Shown here: piece after piece, positions 23,944 to 33,476 of the stretch | Position numbering within the stretch: position 1 is the stretch's first letter | Layout: the number at the start of each line of letters is the position of its first letter | Assembly: GCF_002934685.1 (NCBI RefSeq) | Contig: NZ_NKHL01000102.1 | Location: 11,237 to 75,236, forward strand | DNA: 64,000 nt | Source: Pseudomonas bohemica | GTDB taxonomy: Bacteria; Pseudomonadota; Gammaproteobacteria; Pseudomonadales; Pseudomonadaceae | Reading direction: 5' to 3' | Made by a program: the position numbers and the translations under genes | Notes under the pieces: model-generated | What the model was told of the DNA's origin: nothing | The model's database searches: none | Seen by the model: only the letters and a program-made list of their open reading frames with translations

Positions 23944-25236
23944 ATGTCCTCTGTGTCTTCAAGTGTCGCGCAGCCTTCGCGTCCGCTGACCCGCAACGAT
24001 TACAAAACCCTGTCGCTGTCCGCCTTGGGCGGCGCGTTGGAATTCTACGACTTCATCATTTTCGTGTTTTTCGCGGCTGTGGTCGGCAAGCTGTTTTTCC
24101 CCGTTGATATGCCGGAATGGCTGCGTTTAATGCAAACGTTTGGCATTTTCGCCGCTGGCTATCTGGCGCGCCCGCTGGGCGGCATTGTCATGGCGCATTT
24201 CGGCGACCTGCTGGGCCGCAAGAAAATGTTCACCCTCAGCATCTTTCTGATGGCAGTGCCGACGCTGATCATGGGGCTGCTGCCGACCTATGCGCAGATT
24301 GGAGTTTGGGCGCCGCTTTTACTGCTGCTGATGCGCGTGATTCAAGGCGCCGCAATTGGTGGCGAAGTGCCGGGTGCGTGGGTATTCGTTTCCGAGCATG
24401 TTCCCGCACGTAACGTCGGTTACGCCTGCGGTACCCTCACGTCCGGTCTGACCGCGGGCATTTTGCTCGGTTCGCTGGTCGCCACCTGGATCAATAGCCT
24501 CTACACCGCAGCAGAGGTTTCGGACTACGCCTGGCGCATTCCTTTCCTGCTCGGGGGAGTGTTCGGTCTGATGTCGGTCTACCTGCGGCGCTGGCTGCAC
24601 GAGACCCCGGTCTTCGCCGAGCTGCAGCTACGCAAGGAACTTGCTGAAGAAGTCCCCCTCAAGGCTGTGCTGCGAGATCACCGCGGCGCCGTGGTGTTGT
24701 CGATGGCCCTGACCTGGCTGCTCTCGGCAGGCGTGGTAGTGGTGATCCTCATGACCCCAACCCTGCTGCAAACCACCTATGGTTTCACACCGGCCGTCAC
24801 GCTCAAGGCCAACAGCCTGGCGATCGTGCTGCTGAGCCTGGGCTGCATCGGTGCGGGCGCACTGGCTGACCGTTTCGGTGCAGGCCTGGTGTTCCTGCTG
24901 GGTTCGCTGGGACTGCTGATCAGTTCCTGGACCTTCTACCACACCGTTGGCGACCACCCGGATCTGCTCTTCCCGCTATACGCCATCACCGGCCTTTTCG
25001 TCGGCACCATCGGCGCCGTGCCATTCGTAATGGTGAAAGCCTTCCCGCCTGTGGTGCGCTTCTCCGGGCTGTCGTTTTCGTACAACCTTGCCTACGCCAT
25101 CTTCGGCGGCCTGACGCCAATGGTTGTGAGTTTGATGAACAAGGCCAACCCAATGGGGCCTGCGTGGTATGTGGCCATTCTGTGTGCGATGGGGATGGTG
25201 ATTGGCGTCTATCTATTGTCGAAAAAAGTCGCCTGA
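23944..25236 (+). CDS. MFS transporter, metabolite:H+ symporter (MHS) family
   Basis: A 430-residue major-facilitator protein with twelve predicted membrane segments. The N-terminal blocks LGGALEFYDFIIFVFFAA and AGYLARPLGGIVMAHFGDLLGRKKM are diagnostic of the MHS (ProP/KgtP/shikimate) group, as is RVIQGAAIGGEVPGAWVFVSEH. Substrates in this family are organic acids or osmolytes; nothing here tells which. It corresponds in position to PA5370 and precedes pstS, from which it is separated by a strong terminator. Confidence 0.92.
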   Translation: MSSVSSSVAQPSRPLTRNDYKTLSLSALGGALEFYDFIIFVFFAAVVGKLFFPVDMPEWLRLMQTFGIFAAGYLARPLGGIVMAHFGDLLGRKKMFTLSIFLMAVPTLIMGLLPTYAQIGVWAPLLLLLMRVIQGAAIGGEVPGAWVFVSEHVPARNVGYACGTLTSGLTAGILLGSLVATWINSLYTAAEVSDYAWRIPFLLGGVFGLMSVYLRRWLHETPVFAELQLRKELAEEVPLKAVLRDHRGAVVLSMALTWLLSAGVVVVILMTPTLLQTTYGFTPAVTLKANSLAIVLLSLGCIGAGALADRFGAGLVFLLGSLGLLISSWTFYHTVGDHPDLLFPLYAITGLFVGTIGAVPFVMVKAFPPVVRFSGLSFSYNLAYAIFGGLTPMVVSLMNKANPMGPAWYVAILCAMGMVIGVYLLSKKVA

Positions 25237-25276
25237 GCGCCAAACCGGCGTTAACTGGACATAATCGGCTGCCCCT

Positions 25277-25317
25277 AAGGCCGCCATCTGAAAAGGATGG
25301 CGGCCTTTCATTTTTTT
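25277..25317 (+). terminator. Rho-independent terminator after the MHS transporter
   Basis: A perfect 12-base stem AAGGCCGCCATC (25277-25288) / GATGGCGGCCTT (25296-25307) with a 7-base loop, then CA and seven T (25311-25317). The T run runs directly into the first Pho half-site of pstS. Confidence 0.92.
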
Positions 25318-25346
25318 GTCATATATCGGTCATAGAGTAGTCACAT
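25316..25346 (+). promoter_or_regulatory. Pho box(es) upstream of pstS
   Basis: TTGTCATATATCGGTCATA (25316-25334) has two TGTCAT-like PhoB half-sites 11 bases apart, and a third AGTCACA (25339-25345) continues the 11-base phase. This fits activation of pstS by phosphorylated PhoB (phoB lies at 37484-38173). The start codon is 46 bases beyond. Confidence 0.75.
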
Positions 25347-25391
25347 GGCCACCACCGACCGGGCCGTTTTCGCCCTCGCCAGGAGCTAGGC

Positions 25392-26363
25392 ATGACTTTC
25401 AAGCGTTTGATGACAGCTTTCACTTTTGTCGCAGCCGGCCTTGCCACCGCCAGCGCCGGTGCTGCGGTTGATCCTGCGATCAAACCTTACGTAAGAACTT
25501 CCGGCATCTCGGGCAATCTATCCAGCGTCGGCTCTGACACTCTCGCCAACCTCATGACCATGTGGGCCGAGGCCTACAAGCGCGAATACCCAAGCGTGAA
25601 CATCCAGATTCAGGCGGCGGGTTCATCGACTGCGCCACCGGCGCTGACCGAGGGCACCGCAACGCTCGGGCCGATGAGCCGCAGGATGAAGGATGGGGAA
25701 ATTTCGGCGTTCGAGCAGAAGTACGGCTATAAGCCGACGGCGATTGCGGTGGCGGCGGATGCGCTGGCGGTGTTCGTGCACAAGGACAACCCGATCAAGG
25801 GCCTGACCCTGCAGCAGGTGGACGCGATTTTCTCCGCAACGCGCCTGTGTGGCGCCAAGGCCGACGCCAGAACCTGGGGCGATGTCGGTGTGACGGGTGA
25901 TCTGGCCGGCAAGTCCATTCAGCTGTTTGGGCGCAATTCAGTGTCCGGCACCTATGGCTACTTCAAGGAGGTGTCGCTGTGCAAAGGCGACTTCAAGCCC
26001 AACGTCAACGAACAGCCCGGCTCGGCCTCCGTGGTCAGTTCCATCAGCAGCTCGCTGAACGGCATCGGTTATTCGGGCATCGGTTATAAAACGTCCAGCG
26101 TGCGCACCGTGCCGCTGGCGAAGAAAGACGGCGATGCGTTCATCGAGGACAACCAGGCCAATGCCCTGAACGGCACCTATCCGCTGGCGCGTTTCCTGTA
26201 TGTCTACGTCAACAAGGCGCCGAACGAGCCGCTCAACCCGCTGGAAGCCGAATTCGTCAAACTGGTCCTTTCCAAACAAGGTCAGGAAGTTGTCATGAAA
26301 GACGGGTACATTCCTCTACCAGCCAAGGTTGTCAGCAAGACACTGGCTGATCTGGGGCTATAA
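25392..26363 (+). CDS. pstS: Phosphate-binding periplasmic protein PstS
   Basis: A 323-residue substrate-binding protein that captures inorganic phosphate in the periplasm for the Pst ABC transporter. It has a signal peptide ([24 protein letters not shown]), the phosphate-loop-like [12 protein letters not shown] with [12 protein letters not shown], and [15 protein letters not shown], which binds the phosphate. AGGAG lies eight bases before the ATG. It belongs to the Pseudomonas PstS type; a terminator separates it from pstC, which has its own Pho box, so pstS is probably also transcribed alone at a high level. Confidence 0.95.
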   Translation: MTFKRLMTAFTFVAAGLATASAGAAVDPAIKPYVRTSGISGNLSSVGSDTLANLMTMWAEAYKREYPSVNIQIQAAGSSTAPPALTEGTATLGPMSRRMKDGEISAFEQKYGYKPTAIAVAADALAVFVHKDNPIKGLTLQQVDAIFSATRLCGAKADARTWGDVGVTGDLAGKSIQLFGRNSVSGTYGYFKEVSLCKGDFKPNVNEQPGSASVVSSISSSLNGIGYSGIGYKTSSVRTVPLAKKDGDAFIEDNQANALNGTYPLARFLYVYVNKAPNEPLNPLEAEFVKLVLSKQGQEVVMKDGYIPLPAKVVSKTLADLGL

Positions 26364-26387
26364 CAACGGGTCGCACGGTGCGCGGTC

Positions 26388-26407
26388 TGCTCTTATAGTC
26401 GAGAGCA
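26388..26407 (+). other. Hairpin with TATAGT in its loop after pstS
   Basis: TGCTCT (26388-26393) pairs with AGAGCA (26402-26407); the loop contains TATAGT (26394-26399), a possible -10 hexamer. A transcript starting here would run about 115 bases to the terminator at 26485-26521. No good -35 is seen. Confidence 0.3.
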
Positions 26408-26484
26408 CCCTGATGCGCAGTGACAGGTTCGTCGCGCTGCTGGATAAAGGGCCTTGTGGAACGAGGCTTGCGAAAACATGAACA

Positions 26485-26521
26485 GTCCGTTGCCACGGTA
26501 TCGAGGCGACGGGCTTTTTTG
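26485..26521 (+). terminator. Rho-independent terminator between pstS and pstC
   Basis: GTCCGTTGCC (26485-26494) pairs with GGCGACGGGC (26505-26514) including two G-T pairs, followed by six T (26515-26520). It lies 120 bases after the pstS stop. Confidence 0.8.
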
Positions 26522-26531
26522 CGTCACCATG

Positions 26532-26550
26532 TTGTCATGTATCTGTCATA
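26532..26550 (+). promoter_or_regulatory. Pho box upstream of pstC
   Basis: TTGTCATGTATCTGTCATA is a close match to the Pho-box consensus, with TGTCAT half-sites spaced 11 bases. TAGGGT (26560-26565), ten bases after the box, could be the -10; transcription would start near 26572, at or just before the annotated pstC ATG. Confidence 0.8.
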
Positions 26551-26571
26551 CATAGCCGCTAGGGTGTGCGC

Positions 26572-28857
26572 ATGAATGATTTGGCCAATTCATCGATGAG
26601 CGAAAAATCCCCGCCCGAGCGTATTGATTTCAATACCCCGGAGCTGCAACGCAAGCGTCGTATTCGTGCGCTCAAAGACCGTCTGACGCGCTGGTACGTG
26701 CTGGTGGGTGGCTTGGCCATTCTCGCTGCAATCACGTTGATCTTCTTCTACCTGGCCTATGTCGTGGCCCCCCTGTTTCAGGGCGCGAAGCTGACAGCCC
26801 AAACCCCGCAGGCCCCTGCCTGGATGCACGACGTTGGCAAGCCCATGATGCTGGCCATCGAAGAGCAGGATCAGGTCGGCATGCGCGTGTCCGACACAGG
26901 CGAGGCGTTGTTTTTCAATGTCGATGACGGCCACGAACTGTCCCGCGTGACGCTGCCTGTGCCTGCCGGAACTCACGTCACCTCCGTCGCTCAGGATCAG
27001 CCCGGCAAGCCGCTGGTGGCCGTGGGCTTGTCCAACGGTCAGGTGCTGGTGTTCAAGCACACTTACCCGATCAGCTATCCCGAGAACGAAAAGACCATCA
27101 CGCCGACCATCAGCTGGCCCTACGGTCAAACCCCGCTGGCGCTGGATGAAGAAGGGCGGGCGCTGGAGCATGTCAGTCTCAACGCCAGCGTCACCACGCT
27201 GATTCTCGCGGGCGCCACCGGGGCGCAGTTGCATGTGCTGTCTCTGACCCAGACAGACAGCCTGATGACCGGCGAAACCACCACCGAGCAAAGCCGCATC
27301 GAGCTGCCGCAATTGTCGGCAATGGTCAAAGCGATCTATGTCGACCCACGTCAGCGATGGCTGTACGTCATCAACGGTCGCGCCCAGGCGGATGTGTTCG
27401 ACCTGCAAGATCGCACGCTGAACGGCCGCTACAAACTGCTCGAAGACGCCAACGCCGAAACCACCGCCAGCACGCAGCTGGTTGGCGGCATCTCGTTGGT
27501 GATCGGCAGCTCCAGAGGCAACATCGCCCAGTGGTTCATGGCGCGTGACGTCGACGGCGAAATGCGTTTGCAGCACATCCGTGATTTCAGGATGGGTGGC
27601 TCGCCGATTTCGCAGATCACCTCCGAACAGCGCCGCAAAGGTTTCATCGCGATGGACTTCTCCGGCAAGCTGGGCGTGTTCCACAGCACTGCGCATCGCA
27701 CGTTGTTGATCGACCCGGTTGCCAGCGGCCCGGCAGTCATGGGCCTGTCGCCGCGCGCCGATCGCGTCATCGTCGAAGACAATGGCAAGCTTCTGCCACT
27801 GACGCTGAATAACCCGCATCCGGAAGTCTCCTGGAGCGCGTTGTGGGACAAGGTCTGGTACGAGAATTACGACGAGCCCAAGTACATCTGGCAGTCCACC
27901 GCCTCCAACAGCGATTTCGAGCCCAAGCTGAGCCTGGCGCCGCTGACCTACGGCACGCTCAAGGCTGCGTTCTACGCCATGTTGCTGGCCGCGCCGCTGG
28001 CAGTGGCTGCCGCTATCTATACCGCTTACTTCATGGCTCCCGGCATGCGGCGCAAGGTCAAACCGGTGATCGAGCTGATGGAAGCGATGCCGACGGTGAT
28101 CCTCGGCTTCTTTGCCGGGCTGTTTCTGGCGCCGTATCTGGAAGGGCATCTGCCGGGGATTTTCAGTCTGCTTATACTCACGCCGATCGGCATTTTGCTG
28201 GCGGGCTTTCTGTGGACGCGTCTGCCTGATTCGATTCGCCTGCGGGTACCCGAGGGTTGGGAAAGCGCGATTCTGCTGCCGGTCATTCTGTTAGTGGGCT
28301 GGGCATCGCTGGGCATGAGTTCGCACATGGAGAGCTCGTTTTTCGGCGGCGACATGCGCTCCTGGATTACCAATAAATTGGGCATTGCCTACGATCAGCG
28401 CAACGCTCTGGTGGTGGGTCTGGCGATGGGCTTTGCGGTCATTCCCAACATCTATTCAATTGCCGAAGACGCCGTGTTCAGCGTGCCGCGCGGCCTGACC
28501 CTGGGCTCGCTGGCCCTCGGCGCCACGCCTTGGCAGACGCTGACCCGCGTGGTGATCCTGACCGCCAGCCCCGGCATTTTTTCGGCGTTGATGATCGGCA
28601 TGGGGCGTGCGGTCGGCGAAACCATGATCGTGCTGATGGCTACCGGCAACACGCCGATCATGGACATGAACCTGTTCGAAGGCATGCGCACGCTGGCCGC
28701 GAACGTGGCTGTAGAAATGCCGGAATCCGAAGTGGGTGGCAGTCATTACCGGGTGCTGTTCCTCGCGGCGCTGGTGTTGCTGATGTTCACGTTCGTCATG
28801 AACACCTTGGCAGAGCTGATTCGTCAGCGCCTGCGCAAGAAGTATTCGTCTCTCTAG
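26572..28857 (+). CDS. pstC: Phosphate ABC transporter permease PstC (long Pseudomonas form)
   Basis: A 761-residue inner-membrane permease of the Pst transporter, more than twice the E. coli length. One N-terminal membrane segment (WYVLVGGLAILAAITLIFFYLAYVV, about residues 42-66) is followed by a large periplasmic domain of about 390 residues, then the conventional permease part (from about residue 460) with ELMEAMPTVILGFFAGLFLAPYLE and the EAA-type loop [23 protein letters not shown]. The start is unclear: ATG 26572 sits on the predicted transcription start, while ATG 26596 (MSEKSPPERIDF) lacks a ribosome site. It heads pstC-pstA-pstB-phoU and has its own Pho box. Confidence 0.93.
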   Translation: MNDLANSSMSEKSPPERIDFNTPELQRKRRIRALKDRLTRWYVLVGGLAILAAITLIFFYLAYVVAPLFQGAKLTAQTPQAPAWMHDVGKPMMLAIEEQDQVGMRVSDTGEALFFNVDDGHELSRVTLPVPAGTHVTSVAQDQPGKPLVAVGLSNGQVLVFKHTYPISYPENEKTITPTISWPYGQTPLALDEEGRALEHVSLNASVTTLILAGATGAQLHVLSLTQTDSLMTGETTTEQSRIELPQLSAMVKAIYVDPRQRWLYVINGRAQADVFDLQDRTLNGRYKLLEDANAETTASTQLVGGISLVIGSSRGNIAQWFMARDVDGEMRLQHIRDFRMGGSPISQITSEQRRKGFIAMDFSGKLGVFHSTAHRTLLIDPVASGPAVMGLSPRADRVIVEDNGKLLPLTLNNPHPEVSWSALWDKVWYENYDEPKYIWQSTASNSDFEPKLSLAPLTYGTLKAAFYAMLLAAPLAVAAAIYTAYFMAPGMRRKVKPVIELMEAMPTVILGFFAGLFLAPYLEGHLPGIFSLLILTPIGILLAGFLWTRLPDSIRLRVPEGWESAILLPVILLVGWASLGMSSHMESSFFGGDMRSWITNKLGIAYDQRNALVVGLAMGFAVIPNIYSIAEDAVFSVPRGLTLGSLALGATPWQTLTRVVILTASPGIFSALMIGMGRAVGETMIVLMATGNTPIMDMNLFEGMRTLAANVAVEMPESEVGGSHYRVLFLAALVLLMFTFVMNTLAELIRQRLRKKYSSL

Positions 28858-28872
28858 GGCAGGTAGAAACAG

Positions 28873-30543
28873 ATGAAGAAGACCTCCCTGAAGAGTTGGT
28901 TCAACAGCGGCGCTCCTGGCGTCTGGATGAGTGCGGGCGCGGTATCGATCGCTGTGATCATGACCATCGGCCTGCTGGCGATAATTGCCGTGCGCGGGTT
29001 GGGGCATTTCTGGCCGGCGGACGTGATATTCGCCCAGTACGACGTGCCCGGTCAGGCTAAACACGTGCTGGCGGGCGAGCTGGTGCAGTCCGAGCAAGTG
29101 CCACGTTCGCGGCTCAAGGGCGCCGGCCTGCCGGTGCCTGATCAAGGCTCGGAGTTCATGACGCGCGACCTGTTCAAGGTCGGCAACCGCGATCTCAACT
29201 CCAGCGATTTCACCTGGGTGGTGGGGGAGTGGCTGACCGAGCAGAGCAAGCCCGCGGAACTGATGACCCTCGAGCGCCGCGAGTGGGGTAACTTCTACGG
29301 CTATCTGGTCAACGTCAAAGAAAATGGGCGGGTCGTCGCCGGGGGTGAAGCCGCGTGGCCGCAACTCCATGAGCGTATCGCGCGGGTGCAGAAGATCTCC
29401 GCCGAGCTGGACGGGCTGGAAAAGACCGACATCGGCGCGATCAACCACGGCATCGAGCGCCTGCGACTGCAAGCGCGCAAGTTGGAGCTCAACGGCCAAC
29501 TGAACGCCGAAGCTCAGGCGGATATGGCTTCCGAACGTGCTGAATACGATGCGCGTTACAAGGAGATCGAATCCCGTCTCGGCACGCTGCACTCCGACTT
29601 CAACCGCGACAGCCTGACCGCCCGCGACGCCAACGGCAAGGAAGTCGAGATCAGCCTTGGCAACGTGGTTCACGCCTATCAGCCCAACGCGATGGGTATC
29701 GCGACCAAACTGGGCTTCTACTTCCAGAAGCTGTGGGAGTTCCTCAGCGACGCCCCCCGTGAAGCCAACACCGAAGGCGGCATCTTCCCAGCTATCTTCG
29801 GCACGGTGATGATGACCCTGATTATGGCAGTGATCGTGACGCCTTTCGGCGTGCTTGCGGCGGTCTACCTGCGCGAATATGCGCGTCAGGGGCTCGTGAC
29901 GCGGCTGATCCGTATCGCCGTGAACAACCTCGCGGGCGTCCCCTCCATTGTCTACGGCGTGTTCGGCCTGGGGTTCTTCGTCTACGTGCTGGGTGGCTCG
30001 CTGGACCGACTGTTCTTCGCCCAGGCGCTGCCAGCACCGACCTTCGGCACGCCGGGCTTGCTTTGGGCCTCGCTTACATTGGCGCTGCTGGCGGTGCCGG
30101 TAGTGATCGTCGCGACCGAAGAGGGGCTTGCGCGTATCCCGCTGACCCTGCGTGAAGGCTCGCTGGCTTTGGGCGCTACCAAAGCCGAGACGCTGTGGAA
30201 GATCGTTCTACCGATGGCCAGCCCGGCGATGATGACCGGCTTGATTCTCGCGGTGGCCCGCGCCGCCGGCGAGGTCGCGCCGCTGATGCTGGTGGGTGTT
30301 GTGAAGATGGCGCCGTCGCTGCCGCTGGATGGCAACTATCCGTATCTGCACCTGGACCAGAAGATCATGCACTTGGGCTTCCACATCTATGACGTCGGCT
30401 TTCAGAGCCCCAACGTCGAGGCCGCGCGGCCGCTGGTGTACGCCACGGCGCTGTTGCTGGTGTTGGTGATCGCTCTGTTGAACCTGTCGGCAGTGTTCAT
30501 CCGCAACCGCCTACGCGAGAAGTACAAAGCTCTGGACGGGTGA
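28873..30543 (+). CDS. pstA: Phosphate ABC transporter permease PstA (long form)
   Basis: A 556-residue permease pairing with PstC. An N-terminal membrane segment ([21 protein letters not shown]) is followed by a periplasmic insertion with a coiled-coil-like stretch (residues 160-255, e.g. [31 protein letters not shown]), and then the five-helix permease domain starting near residue 300 ([25 protein letters not shown]) with the EAA loop [20 protein letters not shown]. It lies 15 bases after pstC. The long forms of PstC and PstA occur together in Pseudomonas, suggesting their extra periplasmic domains interact. Confidence 0.94.
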   Translation: MKKTSLKSWFNSGAPGVWMSAGAVSIAVIMTIGLLAIIAVRGLGHFWPADVIFAQYDVPGQAKHVLAGELVQSEQVPRSRLKGAGLPVPDQGSEFMTRDLFKVGNRDLNSSDFTWVVGEWLTEQSKPAELMTLERREWGNFYGYLVNVKENGRVVAGGEAAWPQLHERIARVQKISAELDGLEKTDIGAINHGIERLRLQARKLELNGQLNAEAQADMASERAEYDARYKEIESRLGTLHSDFNRDSLTARDANGKEVEISLGNVVHAYQPNAMGIATKLGFYFQKLWEFLSDAPREANTEGGIFPAIFGTVMMTLIMAVIVTPFGVLAAVYLREYARQGLVTRLIRIAVNNLAGVPSIVYGVFGLGFFVYVLGGSLDRLFFAQALPAPTFGTPGLLWASLTLALLAVPVVIVATEEGLARIPLTLREGSLALGATKAETLWKIVLPMASPAMMTGLILAVARAAGEVAPLMLVGVVKMAPSLPLDGNYPYLHLDQKIMHLGFHIYDVGFQSPNVEAARPLVYATALLLVLVIALLNLSAVFIRNRLREKYKALDG

Positions 30544-30557
30544 ACCAGAACCCGTTT

Positions 30558-30627
30558 CGAGCTTCAGGCGGCAAGCCAAAAGCCGTGCGTTTCCATACCA
30601 GACTTGCAGCTTAAAGCTCGCAGCTAC
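30558..30627. repeat. AGCTT/CAAGC-rich intergenic repeat between pstA and pstB
   Basis: GAGCTTCAGGCGGCAAGCC at the left is followed by CTTGCAGCTTAAAGCTCGCAGCT at the right, resembling the inverted-repeat element at 258-337. It lies inside an operon, just before the pstB ribosome site, and so will be transcribed. Confidence 0.5.
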
Positions 30628-30646
30628 GAACGAAGTGAGACCGACC

Positions 30647-31477
30647 ATGCAAGATTCCCACACCCACGCCATCAACATGTCGGCACTGGGTCGCAAGCGC
30701 CAGGTGCTGGACCTCGCCAGCGAAGAAGTGGCGCTGGAGGTGCCGGGCCTGAATCTGTTCTATGGCGAAAAACAGGCGCTGTACGACATTCAGATGAACA
30801 TCCCCAAGCGCCGGGTGACGTCGTTCATTGGCCCGTCCGGCTGCGGCAAGTCGACGTTGCTGCGCAGCTTCAATCGCATGAACGATCTGGTGGACGGCTG
30901 CCGCGTGCAGGGCGAGATCAAGCTCGACAGCCACGACATTTACACCAAGGGCGAAGACGTCGCCGAGCTGCGTCGTCGGATCGGCATGGTGTTCCAGAAG
31001 CCCAACCCGTTTCCCAAGACCGTTTATGAAAACGTGGTCTACGGCCTGCGGATTCAGGGCATCAACAAGAAGCGCACTCTCGACGAGGCGGTCGAATGGG
31101 CATTGCGCGGCGCGGCGCTGTGGGATGAGGTCAAGGACCGCCTGCATGAGTCGGCGCTCGGGCTTTCCGGTGGTCAGCAGCAACGCCTGGTGATCGCCCG
31201 CACTATCGCCGTCGAACCCGAAGTACTGCTACTCGACGAGCCGTGCTCGGCGCTCGACCCGATTTCGACGTTAAAAGTCGAAGAGCTGATCTACGAACTG
31301 AAATCCAAATACACCATTGTGATCGTGACCCACAACATGCAGCAGGCGGCGCGCGTATCGGATTACACCGCGTTTCTGTACATGGGCAAGGTGGTCGAGT
31401 TCGGGGACACCGATACGTTGTTCACCAATCCGACCAAAAAACAGACTGAAGACTACATAACCGGTCGTTATGGCTAG
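30647..31477 (+). CDS. pstB: Phosphate ABC transporter ATPase PstB
   Basis: A 276-residue ABC ATPase that powers phosphate import through PstCA. Walker [21 protein letters not shown] (about residue 62), Q-loop [13 protein letters not shown] signature LSGGQQQRL, Walker [14 protein letters not shown] and the switch [13 protein letters not shown] are all intact. The N-terminal 30 residues precede the usual start. I use ATG 30647; a GTG four codons earlier is in frame. It follows pstA after a 103-base spacer containing an AGCT-rich repeat and precedes phoU. Confidence 0.95.
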   Translation: MQDSHTHAINMSALGRKRQVLDLASEEVALEVPGLNLFYGEKQALYDIQMNIPKRRVTSFIGPSGCGKSTLLRSFNRMNDLVDGCRVQGEIKLDSHDIYTKGEDVAELRRRIGMVFQKPNPFPKTVYENVVYGLRIQGINKKRTLDEAVEWALRGAALWDEVKDRLHESALGLSGGQQQRLVIARTIAVEPEVLLLDEPCSALDPISTLKVEELIYELKSKYTIVIVTHNMQQAARVSDYTAFLYMGKVVEFGDTDTLFTNPTKKQTEDYITGRYG

Positions 31478-31531
31478 CACGTGTTTCGTCAGCCTTGAAC
31501 CACCGCGCAATCAATCGGACGGACACTCAGC

Positions 31532-32290
31532 ATGATCAAAGACAGCCACACACATCACATCTCCCAGCAGTTCAACGCTGAACTGGAAGAAGTTCGCAGC
31601 CACCTGCTGGAAATGGGTGGTCTGGTGGAGAAACAGGTCAACGACGCGGTCACCGCGCTGATCGAAGCCGATTCGGGCCTGGCCCAACGGGTTCGTGAAG
31701 TCGACGACCGCATCAATCAGATGGAGCGCAACATCGACGAAGAATGCCTGCGCATTCTGGCCCGTCGTCAGCCTGCGGCTTCGGACCTGCGTCTGATCAT
31801 CAGCATTTCCAAGTCGGTGATCGACCTGGAGCGCATCGGCGACGAATCCACCAAGATCGCCCGTCGCGCCATTCAGTTGTGCGAAGAAGGCGAGGCGCCG
31901 CGCGGTTATGTGGAAGTGCGCCACATCAGCGATCAGGTCAGCAAAATGGTGCGTGACGCGCTGGACTCGTTCGCCCGCTTCGACGCCGATCTGGCGCTAT
32001 CGGTGGCGCAATACGACAAGAACATCGACCGCGAATACAAGACTGCGCTGCGTGAACTGGTCACCTACATGATGGAGGATCCGCGCTCGATCTCCCGCGT
32101 GCTCAGCGTGATCTGGGTCCTGCGTTCACTGGAGCGCATCGGCGACCACGCGCGCAATATCTCGGAACTGGTGATTTATCTGGTTCGCGGTACCGACGTG
32201 CGCCACCTGGGCCTCAAGCGCATGCAGGAAGAGGTCAAAGGATTGTCCGCCGAAATACCTAATGTTCCAGACGCACCTGACGATAAGTAA
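31532..32290 (+). CDS. phoU: Phosphate signalling regulator PhoU
   Basis: A 252-residue protein made of two PhoU helical-bundle repeats. It links the Pst transporter to the PhoR/PhoB two-component system, keeping PhoR quiet when phosphate is plentiful. Conserved family features include the ERIGDESTKIARRA and LERIGDHARNISE blocks, one in each repeat, with acidic residues that bind metal ions. It follows pstB by 54 bases and is the last gene of the pst operon, with a terminator after it. The ATG at 31532 starts MIKDSHTHHISQQFN, a typical Pseudomonas PhoU start. Confidence 0.95.
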   Translation: MIKDSHTHHISQQFNAELEEVRSHLLEMGGLVEKQVNDAVTALIEADSGLAQRVREVDDRINQMERNIDEECLRILARRQPAASDLRLIISISKSVIDLERIGDESTKIARRAIQLCEEGEAPRGYVEVRHISDQVSKMVRDALDSFARFDADLALSVAQYDKNIDREYKTALRELVTYMMEDPRSISRVLSVIWVLRSLERIGDHARNISELVIYLVRGTDVRHLGLKRMQEEVKGLSAEIPNVPDAPDDK

Positions 32291-32308
32291 GATTGCCTGA
32301 GAAAAAAT

Positions 32309-32334
32309 GCCTGGCGAATGCCGGGCTTTTTTTT
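32309..32334 (+). terminator. Rho-independent terminator after phoU
   Basis: GCCTGGC (32309-32315) and GCCGGGC (32320-32326) form a 7-base stem (one T-G pair) with loop GAAT, followed by eight T (32327-32334). Confidence 0.88.
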
Positions 32335-32474
32335 GGGGGAGTGATCCGTTTTCCGGTCGCCTATCATCTGTCACCCGCGAATAAATATCCCGGTGTCGTC
32401 AAACAATTTGGCAGCTGGCCACCAGCCAGCGAATATGCTCGCCATTTGCGGTGAACACGCCATCAGGAGCGTCG

Positions 32475-33371
32475 ATGAGTAAAGTCAGTATATTGGTGGT
32501 GGATGACGCGCCGTTCATCCGCGATCTGGTCAAGAAAGGGCTGCGTAACGCCTTTCCCGGCATCGTGCTTGAAGACGCAGTCAACGGTCGCAAAGCCCAG
32601 GTCCTACTGGCCCGTGAGGCTTTCGATCTAGTGTTGTGCGATTGGGAAATGCCCGAGATGTCCGGACTCGAGTTGCTGGCCTGGTGTCGTCAGCAAGAGA
32701 GCCTGAAAACCATGCCGTTCATCATGGTGACCAGCCGCGGCGACAAGGAAAACGTCATTCAGGCGATCCAGTCCGGTGTTTCTGACTTCATCGGCAAGCC
32801 ATTCACCAACGAGCAATTGCTGACCAAGGTCAAGAAAGCGCTGCATAAGGTAGGCAAGCTGGAAGCGTTGATGTCCACCGCGCCGCCACGTGCGAACGCG
32901 GCATTCGCCAACGACTCGCTGGGTGCATTGACCGGCAACCGGCCCGAGGCGGTTTCCGCGACGCCGAGCGTTTCTGCCCCTGCACAGCCACTGAACAAGC
33001 CTGCAGCCCAGCCCGTGGCGTCGAAAGCGCCTACCGGCCGCGGCCAGGGCCAGTTGCGTCTGTCCAGCGGCACTCAGCAGTGCGTGATCAAGGCGTTGAC
33101 GCTCAAGGAAGCCTCGCTGGTGGTACGCCGCGGCGAGACCCTGCCGCAAATTCTGGACAGCGCCGTGCTCGATCTGGAGCAGGGTGAAAACGCCGAGGTC
33201 GCCCGGCTGAACGGCTACCTGCACGCCATCGCCGCATTCGAGCAAAAGCCGGACAGCGATTGGCTGCAACTGACCTTCCGTTTCGTCGATCAGGACACCC
33301 AGAAGCTCGACTACCTCTCGCGGCTGATTGCCCGGGGTACGGCGCTGAAGCACTTCGTCCCCGGCGCGTAA
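32475..33371 (+). CDS. Response regulator with uncharacterised C-terminal domain
   Basis: A 298-residue protein. Residues 1-125 are a receiver domain: acidic pocket ILVVDDAPF, phospho-acceptor aspartate in LVLCDWEMPEMSGLEL (D56) and the lysine in FIGKPFTNEQL. Residues 130-190 are a proline/alanine-rich linker. The C-terminal 110 residues (from QLRLSSGTQQCVIKALTLKEASLVVRRGE) do not look like a DNA-binding domain; the wording is somewhat PilZ-like but lacks a clear RxxxR motif. AGGAG lies six bases before the ATG. It corresponds in position to PA5364. No histidine kinase is adjacent, and its output is unknown; the nearby phoR has phoB as partner. Confidence 0.85.
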   Translation: MSKVSILVVDDAPFIRDLVKKGLRNAFPGIVLEDAVNGRKAQVLLAREAFDLVLCDWEMPEMSGLELLAWCRQQESLKTMPFIMVTSRGDKENVIQAIQSGVSDFIGKPFTNEQLLTKVKKALHKVGKLEALMSTAPPRANAAFANDSLGALTGNRPEAVSATPSVSAPAQPLNKPAAQPVASKAPTGRGQGQLRLSSGTQQCVIKALTLKEASLVVRRGETLPQILDSAVLDLEQGENAEVARLNGYLHAIAAFEQKPDSDWLQLTFRFVDQDTQKLDYLSRLIARGTALKHFVPGA

Positions 33372-33387
33372 GCCGCGCACACGACAT

Positions 33388-33476
33388 TTGTAGGTGCGCG
33401 CTTGCCCGCGATTGCGGTGGTTCAGACGCACATGATGGGTCAGACAGATTGCTATCGCAGGCAAGCGCTCCTACAA
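33388..33476. repeat. REP pair (GCGCGCTTGCCCGCGATTGCGG family)
   Basis: TTGTAGGTGCGCGCTTGCCCGCGATTGCGG at the left is inverted at the right as GCTATCGCAGGCAAGCGCTCCTACAA. It lies in the gap before the M23 peptidase gene. Confidence 0.72.

Noticed and set aside
23762..23989. Small frame overlapping the start of the MHS transporter
   Set aside because: It overlaps the real start, has no ribosome site and no similarity to known proteins.
26590..28149. 519-codon minus-strand frame opposite pstC
   Set aside because: Antisense shadow of the permease gene.
32351..32390. Possible Pho box before the orphan response regulator
   Set aside because: CTGTCAC is present but the other GTC is 14 bases away, not 11, so the PhoB repeat spacing is wrong.
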